Translations under genes and position numbers: made by a program | The notes under the pieces: model-generated | Database searches by the model: none | Told to the model about the DNA's origin: nothing | The model's input: only the letters and a program-made list of their open reading frames with translations | Shown here: positions 6,108 through 10,377 of the stretch, in pieces | How the letters are laid out: the number at the start of each line of letters is the position of its first letter | Position numbering within the stretch: position 1 is the first letter of the stretch | Source: Spirochaetales bacterium | GTDB taxonomy: Bacteria > Spirochaetota > Spirochaetia > DTKZ01 | Reading direction: 5' to 3' | NCBI GenBank assembly: GCA_031266855.1 | Contig: JAISAF010000233.1 | Span: 1 to 10,377, forward strand | DNA length: 10,377 bases

Positions 6108-6274
6108 TTATAAAGACTGGAAGAACGCCGGGAGAATGCGGGAGAATGATAGAAAAATGATAATGCCCCCGGCACTATGAGAACGGAAACTTTTACATTT
6201 TTACATCGAAGCTGTCAGGAAACCGATGTTTACCGGACAGCTCAAATAAAAACACGGAAAAAGGAGTTAGCTTT
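6108..6274 (+). promoter_or_regulatory. Leader before the first SDR, with a long stem-loop
   Basis: This 167-bp stretch has no gene. AGCTGTC (6210-6216) pairs with GACAGCT (6236-6242). Inside it GG pairs with CC, and AAAC (6220-6223) pairs with GTTT (6228-6231) around CGAT, giving an interrupted 13-bp stem. It ends 15 bases before the ribosome binding site AAAAAGGAG (6258-6266). It could be an operator or a leader RNA structure. It does not match a riboswitch class I recognise. A GGGAGAATG-type short tandem repeat occurs at about 6130-6148. I could not place a convincing promoter. Confidence 0.5.
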
Positions 6275-7096
6275 ATGGAAAAAAGATTTTCAGGAAAAAT
6301 TGCCCTTGTGACTGGCGCCGGTTCCGGTATCGGCAAGGGCGTGGCTCTGCGTCTGGCGCGCGAAGGCGCGAATATTGCCGCCGCCGATATTAATCAGGCA
6401 GGGGTCGACGCCGTTGCCAAAGAAGCCGCGGGGTTTGGGGTAAAAACTTTTGCCCTGAAACTTGACATCTCCAAAACCCAGGAGATCAGCGCCGCCGTGG
6501 AAAAAGTGGTCAAGGAATTTGGCCGCATAGATATTTTTGTCAACACGGCGGGGGTTGTGCAAAGCAATAACTTTACCGATGTAACCGAAGAGATCTGGGA
6601 CAGGGTTATTAACATCAACCAGAAGGGAACCGCGTTTGCCGATCAGGCGGTAGGCGCCCAAATGATCCGCCAGATTCCCGATTCGGTCAAAACAGCGGGA
6701 ATCGCGGACAAATCCTATGGGAAAATCGTTAATTTCACTTCCATATCGGGCCGCAGAGGCCGGGAATACCAGCTCGCGTACTCGGCAAGCAAGGCCGCGG
6801 TTATCAGCGTTACGCAGTCGGCGGCAAACGCCTTTGCCCGTTACAACATCAACGTTAATGCCGTTGCCCCCAGCGTTGTGGAAACACCCATGTGGGCACA
6901 GAACAACAAGGACAAGGAAAAAGCCTTTGGGATCGACGCGAAGAAAGCCAGCGATGATTTTATCGCGCGCATACCCTTAAAGCGCCCCGGCACGGTGGAC
7001 GACATGGCTGGAGCCGTAGCGTTTCTGTGTTCGCAGGACGCGGACTACATTACCGGGCAAACCCTGAATGTAGACGGCGGCTTCGAGATGGACTAG
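6275..7096 (+). CDS. Short-chain dehydrogenase/reductase, polyol or sugar type
   Basis: This 273-residue classical SDR transfers hydride between NAD(H) and a hydroxyl/keto group, most likely on a polyol, ketose or sugar acid. It shows TGAGSGIG (13-20) for the cofactor, Asp38 at the end of strand 2 (favouring NAD over NADP), NTAG (90-93, usually NNAG), catalytic Ser156, Tyr169 and Lys173, and the closing DYITGQTLNVDGG (257-269). It carries roughly 12 extra residues at about 134-147, before the GKIVNFTSISG strand, compared with the usual fold. The start is supported by AAAAAGGAG (6258-6266). It is followed four bases later by a sugar epimerase gene, so the two are likely cotranscribed. The substrate cannot be read from the sequence. 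Sorbitol, galactitol and gluconate dehydrogenases are the nearest families I can recall. Confidence 0.92.
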   Translation: MEKRFSGKIALVTGAGSGIGKGVALRLAREGANIAAADINQAGVDAVAKEAAGFGVKTFALKLDISKTQEISAAVEKVVKEFGRIDIFVNTAGVVQSNNFTDVTEEIWDRVININQKGTAFADQAVGAQMIRQIPDSVKTAGIADKSYGKIVNFTSISGRRGREYQLAYSASKAAVISVTQSAANAFARYNINVNAVAPSVVETPMWAQNNKDKEKAFGIDAKKASDDFIARIPLKRPGTVDDMAGAVAFLCSQDADYITGQTLNVDGGFEMD

Positions 7097-7100
7097 CCTG

Positions 7101-7913
7101 ATGAACCGCTACCGCTATTTTCTTGCTATTCAAACCCTGCTTCCCGATAATTACCGCGGCGATTCCGCCTTTATCGCGAACATGCGGACTCTCCAGAAAC
7201 TCGGCTTTGACGGCGTTGAGCTGAACATCAAAGATCCCCTTGCCATAAACCCTCAGGACTTACAACAGTTTTTAGGAGATTTCGGGCTTGTCCTTTCCGT
7301 TTTCGCAACAGGCTTTACCGCGAAGACCAACAACCTCTCGCTCGCCGCTACCGATGAGGCCCGCAGAAAGGAATCGGTCAGGCGCGCAAAAGAATTCCTG
7401 GCTTTCGCCGCGGAATTCGGGGCGGGCGCCGTCGCGGGTTTCCTGAAAGGCTCGATGGGAGAAAACTCCGCGAAACACCTTGAATGCCTCAAGGCTTCGG
7501 TAGCCGAAACCGCCGCGGAAGCCCTGCGCCTGAAAACCCCTTTTATCGTGGAAGCGATTAACCGCTTTGAATCGCCCCTGGGCAACAGCCTGGATGAAGC
7601 CTGGGACATCATCAGGGACGCGAAAAATCCATATATACATATTCTGCCCGACACCTGGCACATGAATATTGAGGAGTCAAACATGGAAGCGGCGATGATC
7701 CGCCACCGGGAACACTTCATCGGGTTCCATTTGTCTGACAACAACCGTTTCCTGCCCGGTTTCGGCGCCCTTGATTTCAAAAAAATCATCGGCGTGCTCG
7801 ACGCGCTGGAATACAAAGGGAAACTCGCTTTGGAAGCGAACCTGAAAGTTTCTTTTATTGAGGACGTAACAAAAAGCCTGGAATACCTCGCGCCGCTTCT
7901 GGCGAAGGTATAA
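7101..7913 (+). CDS. Sugar isomerase/epimerase, TIM barrel, D-tagatose 3-epimerase-like
   Basis: This 270-residue protein has the AP-endonuclease-2 type TIM barrel shared by tagatose/psicose 3-epimerases, hydroxypyruvate isomerase and IolE. The metal site is clear: Glu151 in VEAINRFE, Asp184 in LPDTWHMNIEE, His210 in FHLSDNNR and Glu245 in LEANLK. The NRFE, DTWHMNIEE and H-x-x-x-NNR segments closely recall the ketose 3-epimerase subgroup, in which the two glutamates act as acid and base. The length fits (usually 255-295). It starts four bases after the SDR stop without a strong ribosome binding site, which suggests translational coupling. Together with that SDR it could move a keto group or invert C3 of a ketose. 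An isomerase acting on a keto acid or a phosphorylated sugar is also possible. Confidence 0.88.
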   Translation: MNRYRYFLAIQTLLPDNYRGDSAFIANMRTLQKLGFDGVELNIKDPLAINPQDLQQFLGDFGLVLSVFATGFTAKTNNLSLAATDEARRKESVRRAKEFLAFAAEFGAGAVAGFLKGSMGENSAKHLECLKASVAETAAEALRLKTPFIVEAINRFESPLGNSLDEAWDIIRDAKNPYIHILPDTWHMNIEESNMEAAMIRHREHFIGFHLSDNNRFLPGFGALDFKKIIGVLDALEYKGKLALEANLKVSFIEDVTKSLEYLAPLLAKV

Positions 7914-7923
7914 AAAGAGAAAA

Positions 7924-8228
7924 CGGGCAGCGAATTTGTATGTGCAAATTCGCTGCCCGCCGCTGGGCGCGCGCAAGGGGCTGGTCGCGAATTTGCATTC
8001 GCAAATTCGCTGCTCGCCCATGCATCCTGGATTGCAGCGGAAAGCCCACAGAAAAGCGCCTCTGGCGCTTTTCGAGGACTTGCAGCGGAAAGCCTGGTTT
8101 TTGGCGCTTTGCGCCAAAAATGCGCCTGAAGACAGTCGCTTTCCGATAGGAAATTTATTGTAGCGGGCGCTTACGCGCCCCCGGAATGCGCCCAAATTCC
8201 GAATTACAAACGGGTTTTTGAACAGGCT
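7924..8228 (-). repeat. Modular hairpin repeat, copy R3, inverted relative to R2
   Basis: This region has no gene. Its right end (8188-8228) is the reverse complement of the left end of R2 and finishes with the same TTGAACAGGCT (8218-8228). Hairpins lie at 7924-7959 (perfect 15-bp stem), 7987-8010 (10-bp), 8051-8073 (10-bp), 8098-8120 (T5GGCGC/GCGCCA5) and 8165-8180. The linkers are those of R1, R2 and R4, including GCCGCTGGGCGCGCGC (7959-7974), GCAGCGGAAAGCCCACAG and GAGGACTTGCAGCGGAAAGCC (broken here by small changes in other copies). The left boundary is less certain because no inverted end is visible there. The first hairpin lies just after the epimerase stop but has no T-run. Confidence 0.75.
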
Positions 8229-8259
8229 CTTACAGGAGAAAAATTCTTACAAGGAGAAA
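8228..8259 (+). promoter_or_regulatory. Tandemly duplicated ribosome binding region before the second SDR
   Basis: TCTTACAGGAGAAA (8228-8241) is followed by TCTTACAAGGAGAAA (8245-8259), a near-perfect tandem duplication with one inserted base. The second copy has AAGGAG at 8251-8256, well placed for the ATG at 8264. The first copy starts on the last base of the repeat end at 8228. Confidence 0.6.
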
Positions 8260-8263
8260 GATT

Positions 8264-9019
8264 ATGGAACAGGAACTTAAAGGCCACAGCGCCATCGTTA
8301 CCGGAGGCGCGCAGGGTATAGGAAAGGCCATCGCGACGGAGCTTGCTTCACGGGGGGCGAATATCGCCATCTGCGACGTAAATGAAAAAGCCCTGGGAGA
8401 AACGGCGGAAGAAATCAAAAAGAAAACCGGAGCAAAGGTTTTCGTCAAGGCTGTGGATATCGCGAAAAAAGCCCTGGTCGACGCCTTTGTGGACGATGTT
8501 ATGAAGGAATTCGGAAGCATACAGATTCTTGTCAACAACGCGGGGATTCATCCCCTGCATCCCATCGAGGAAATTTCCGAAGAGGAATGGGACCTGGTCA
8601 TGGCGGTAAACCTGAAAGCCATGTTCCTTTTCTGCAAAGCCGTTCTGCCCGGAATGAGAAAACAGAAATACGGCAGAATCATCAATATGTCTTCCGAAGC
8701 AGGCAAACACGGCGGAACCGTCGCCGCGTGCAGTTACGCAGCTTCCAAAGGCGGCGTTCTGGGATTTGCCCGCAACCTCGCCCAGCAGGTAGGAGCCGAC
8801 AGCATTACAGTAAATAACATCTGCCCGGGCCGTATCGTATCCGCGATGGCAAACGCCGCCGGCGCGGAAGCCAACAAAAAATTTATTGAAAACAGCATCC
8901 TCAAACGCATAGGCGATCCGGAAGATGTCGCTTTCGCGGCAGCCTATCTCGCAAGCCCCCGCGCGAAGTTCATTACCGGGGAAAGCATGATGGTAAACGG
9001 CGGAACCATGCGCGACTAA
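8264..9019 (+). CDS. Short-chain dehydrogenase/reductase, second paralogue
   Basis: This 251-residue classical SDR has TGGAQGIG (13-20), Asp38 favouring NAD, NNAG (91-94), Ser144, Tyr158 and Lys162 of the catalytic set, CPGRI (187-191) and FITGESMMVNGG (236-247). The length is standard for the family, with no insertion, so it differs from the 273-residue SDR upstream and is not a recent duplicate. The start is supported by AAGGAG at 8251-8256. It lies downstream of a repeat and 14 bases ahead of the lipoprotein gene. It probably oxidises or reduces another carbon of the same compound family, in the style of gluconate 5-dehydrogenase or KduD-like enzymes. No residue tells the substrate. Confidence 0.92.
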   Translation: MEQELKGHSAIVTGGAQGIGKAIATELASRGANIAICDVNEKALGETAEEIKKKTGAKVFVKAVDIAKKALVDAFVDDVMKEFGSIQILVNNAGIHPLHPIEEISEEEWDLVMAVNLKAMFLFCKAVLPGMRKQKYGRIINMSSEAGKHGGTVAACSYAASKGGVLGFARNLAQQVGADSITVNNICPGRIVSAMANAAGAEANKKFIENSILKRIGDPEDVAFAAAYLASPRAKFITGESMMVNGGTMRD

Positions 9020-9033
9020 GCGCGTTAAGGAAT

Positions 9034-9981
9034 GTGAAAACAAACGTGAAGCCGCGCACAGCGCGTTACCGGCGGACGGGATTTTCCGTCCGCCATCTTA
9101 TTTTCCTGTATACAGCCCTCCTTCTGACCGGGCTCGCCGCGCTGGCCGGACTATCCGGCTGCTCGCGGGGAAACGCGGTTCTGGTTCTGGACAAATACTG
9201 GCCTTTATCCATGAAAACAGAGGAGCGGCTCCAGGACATCGTTTCCACAGCCGAACGCGGCTGCGGCATGAAAATTTTCCTGCTCTACACTGAAGCCGAA
9301 GAAGATGTTCCAGCCGCGCTTGAGCGCTACCTGGCAGAAGAAAAACCACAGGCGGTGATAACCGGAGCTTTTTCCGCGCTGACCCTGCGGCCCGTAACCG
9401 AAAATTTCCCCGACATCCGGTTTTACGTCCTTGACGCGCCACCGGGCCGCCTGCCGCCACGCAGTCCCTTTATCTGGATACGGTTCGACGCGGGCCCTGT
9501 CCTGCCCGAACTAACTGGAAAAATCCGAACCTTTCTGGAACGCCCCGCCGGAGCCGGGCAGCGGGGCGGCACGCCAGGAAACCCCGCAGGCTCCCTCCCC
9601 GCACTGGCCTTTCTCGATCCGGCTATGGACGCGCGCCTTAGCGGCGATCCGGCGCTGGCCGCCCTGAACATACAGCGGATACAGATTCAGGACAGCGAAT
9701 CCGACGAAAGTATCAGGAAAAAGACCGGGGACGCCCTGGCAATAAAACCCGCCCTGTATATTATCGCCGCGGGAAAACACAGCTCCGCGATTCTCGATCT
9801 TATACAGCAGCAGGGGAATCCCGGCAGTATTGTACTTGAGGACAAAGAGGATTTACCCAGCCTCGCGGATTTTCCGGTTCTGGCCTCCCTGGAACGCGAG
9901 TATTCCAGCGCAATCCCTACAGCGCTGCTTTCGGACGCCGGGCCAGGGGACATCCTGACCGTTCCCATGAAAATTGAGTAA
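9034..9981 (+). CDS. Lipoprotein of unknown function, possibly a periplasmic-binding-protein fold
   Basis: This 315-residue protein has an unusually long basic N-terminus (Lys2 to Arg20), a hydrophobic stretch (about 21-39) and the lipobox LSGC with Cys43 as the lipidated residue. It should therefore be an exported, membrane-anchored lipoprotein. The mature part recalls two-lobed type 1 binding proteins of the BMP/Med kind: KPQAVITGAFSALTLRPVTE, then FPDIRFYVLD (115-124), and later KPALYIIAAGKHSSAILDLI. I cannot confirm that family. The start is uncertain: GTG at 9034 has AAGGA only two bases upstream, and an in-frame GTG at 9046 is an alternative that would shorten the basic end by four residues. 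The spacing suggests cotranscription with the SDR. A role as a ligand-binding receptor is a guess. Its codons are markedly C-rich. Confidence 0.8.
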   Translation: MKTNVKPRTARYRRTGFSVRHLIFLYTALLLTGLAALAGLSGCSRGNAVLVLDKYWPLSMKTEERLQDIVSTAERGCGMKIFLLYTEAEEDVPAALERYLAEEKPQAVITGAFSALTLRPVTENFPDIRFYVLDAPPGRLPPRSPFIWIRFDAGPVLPELTGKIRTFLERPAGAGQRGGTPGNPAGSLPALAFLDPAMDARLSGDPALAALNIQRIQIQDSESDESIRKKTGDALAIKPALYIIAAGKHSSAILDLIQQQGNPGSIVLEDKEDLPSLADFPVLASLEREYSSAIPTALLSDAGPGDILTVPMKIE

Positions 9982-10017
9982 CTTCATCACAGAATTTTTT
10001 TCCCCCCTCATGTTTTG

Positions 10018-10150
10018 AGCGCATTTTTGGCGCTCCGCGCCAAAAACCGGGCTATCCGTTCCAAGTCCTCGGCCCGCCTTGCGGCGGGCCTGTGGGCTTT
10101 CCACTACTATCCCTTGCGCGCGCACCAGCGGCTTTTCGCGCTTCGCGCGC
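10018..10150 (+). repeat. Modular hairpin repeat, copy R4
   Basis: This copy has the same order as the others. A T5GGCGC/GCGCCA5 hairpin (10024-10046) is followed by the CCGGGCTATCCGTTCCAAG linker and a GGCCCGCC/GGCGGGCC hairpin (10071-10090). Next come the TGTGGGCTTTCC linker, GCGCGCGCACCAGCGGC (near 10115-10132) and a small CGCGC/GCGCG hairpin (10137-10149). The outer end seen in R2 and R3 is missing at the left. It starts shortly after the lipoprotein stop (9981), and the gap 9982-10017 holds only a T-run and a C-run without a hairpin. Confidence 0.75.
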
Positions 10151-10160
10151 CCCTAAAAAG

Positions 10161-10236
10161 GTGCCAGGTACGTTTTTTGATAGCGCATTCTAAAATATGA
10201 CGCTATTCCGTGAAACATAAAAACGTGCCTGGCACC
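10161..10236. repeat. 76-bp element with terminal inverted repeats, copy 2
   Basis: This copy has the same length and orientation as 190-265. GGTGCCAGGTACGTTTTT at the left (from 10160) pairs with AAAAACGTGCCTGGCACC at the right with a single G-U pair. An inner stem, ATAGCG (10180-10185) with CGCTAT (10201-10206), lies inside. The long stem on both levels fits a transposable palindrome or a structured transcript end. Confidence 0.75.
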
Positions 10237-10238
10237 GA

Positions 10239-10281
10239 TACAAGCGTAACCGCGAGCTGAAAGCGTGGTGGCGGCAGCCGG
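10239..10281. repeat. Inverted copy of the segment at 16-58
   Basis: CGTGGTGGCGGCAGCCGG (10264-10281) is the exact reverse complement of 16-33, and the match continues at lower identity to 10239. It follows the second 76-bp element by two bases. Confidence 0.75.
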
Positions 10282-10321
10282 TTGGTGATAAATTCGTGTA
10301 CTCTGCTTCACTGCGCGCATA

Positions 10322-10360
10322 GTGGCAAACCACGAGATTTTGCCTTCGGCAATATCTCGT
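10322..10360. repeat. Two adjacent hairpins at the right edge
   Basis: GTGG (10322-10325) pairs with CCAC (10330-10333). The 13-base arm at 10332-10344 then pairs with 10348-10360 around the loop TTC with one mismatch. The TTC triloop and stem style are those of the modular repeats. The segment 10282-10377 shows no gene. Confidence 0.6.
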
Positions 10361-10377
10361 CCCGGCTGGTATCCCCC

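Noticed and set aside
5853..6113. Open frame of 86 codons overlapping the end of the LarA-like gene
   Set aside because: Nearly all of it is translation of the R2 repeat, and related frames appear in other repeat copies. There is no sign of a real protein.
6151..6170. GATAAT (6159-6164) as a -10 box for the first SDR
   Set aside because: No reasonable -35 sequence lies 16-18 bp upstream.
7924..7959. 15-bp perfect hairpin after the epimerase gene as a terminator
   Set aside because: The position is suitable and the stem is strong, but no T-run follows it and it belongs to the modular repeat. Termination is possible but not shown.

Overview
The window looks like chromosomal DNA of a bacterium of moderate to slightly high GC. 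The dense intergenic hairpin repeats, split transketolase, GntR/FCD regulator and lipoprotein would fit a termite-gut type Treponema (spirochaete). That assignment rests on my memory of such genomes and is tentative. All eight confident genes and the lipoprotein gene lie on the + strand.

Layout: (1) 1-557 has no credible gene. It is a mosaic of inverted repeats: a 52-bp exact direct repeat, a 76-bp element with long terminal inverted repeats, and a modular hairpin repeat. (2) 559-605 holds a good sigma70-type promoter followed by a perfect 14-bp palindrome, a likely repressor operator. (3) 628-5863 is a compact five-gene operon: transketolase N-half, transketolase C-half, GntR/FCD regulator, iron-type alcohol dehydrogenase, and a LarA-family nickel-dependent 2-hydroxyacid racemase/epimerase homologue. 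(4) 5891-6107 is a 217-bp repeat with inverted ends, followed by a leader with a long stem-loop. (5) 6275-7913 encodes a short-chain dehydrogenase and a tagatose-3-epimerase-like sugar isomerase. (6) 7924-8228 is another modular hairpin repeat in the opposite orientation. (7) 8264-9981 encodes a second short-chain dehydrogenase and a lipoprotein with a possible periplasmic-binding-protein fold. (8) 9982-10377 is repeat again, with second copies of the 76-bp element and of a 43-bp segment found at the left edge.

How the genes may work together (inference): two SDRs, a ketose 3-epimerase-like TIM barrel and a LarA-like hydroxyacid epimerase can oxidise, reduce and re-epimerise an uncommon polyol, ketose or aldonate. 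The split transketolase would then remove a two-carbon unit, and the iron-type dehydrogenase would reduce or oxidise the aldehyde left behind. No kinase, aldolase, transporter permease or nickel-pincer cofactor genes (larB/C/E) are in the window, so they must lie elsewhere if needed. The FCD regulator probably senses a hydroxyacid-type intermediate and controls the 559-605 promoter. The combination is not one I can match to a named pathway.

The most unusual features are the nine-copy hexapeptide tail on the regulator, the combination of enzymes, and the intergenic repeats, in which conserved linkers separate hairpins whose stem sequences differ from copy to copy.
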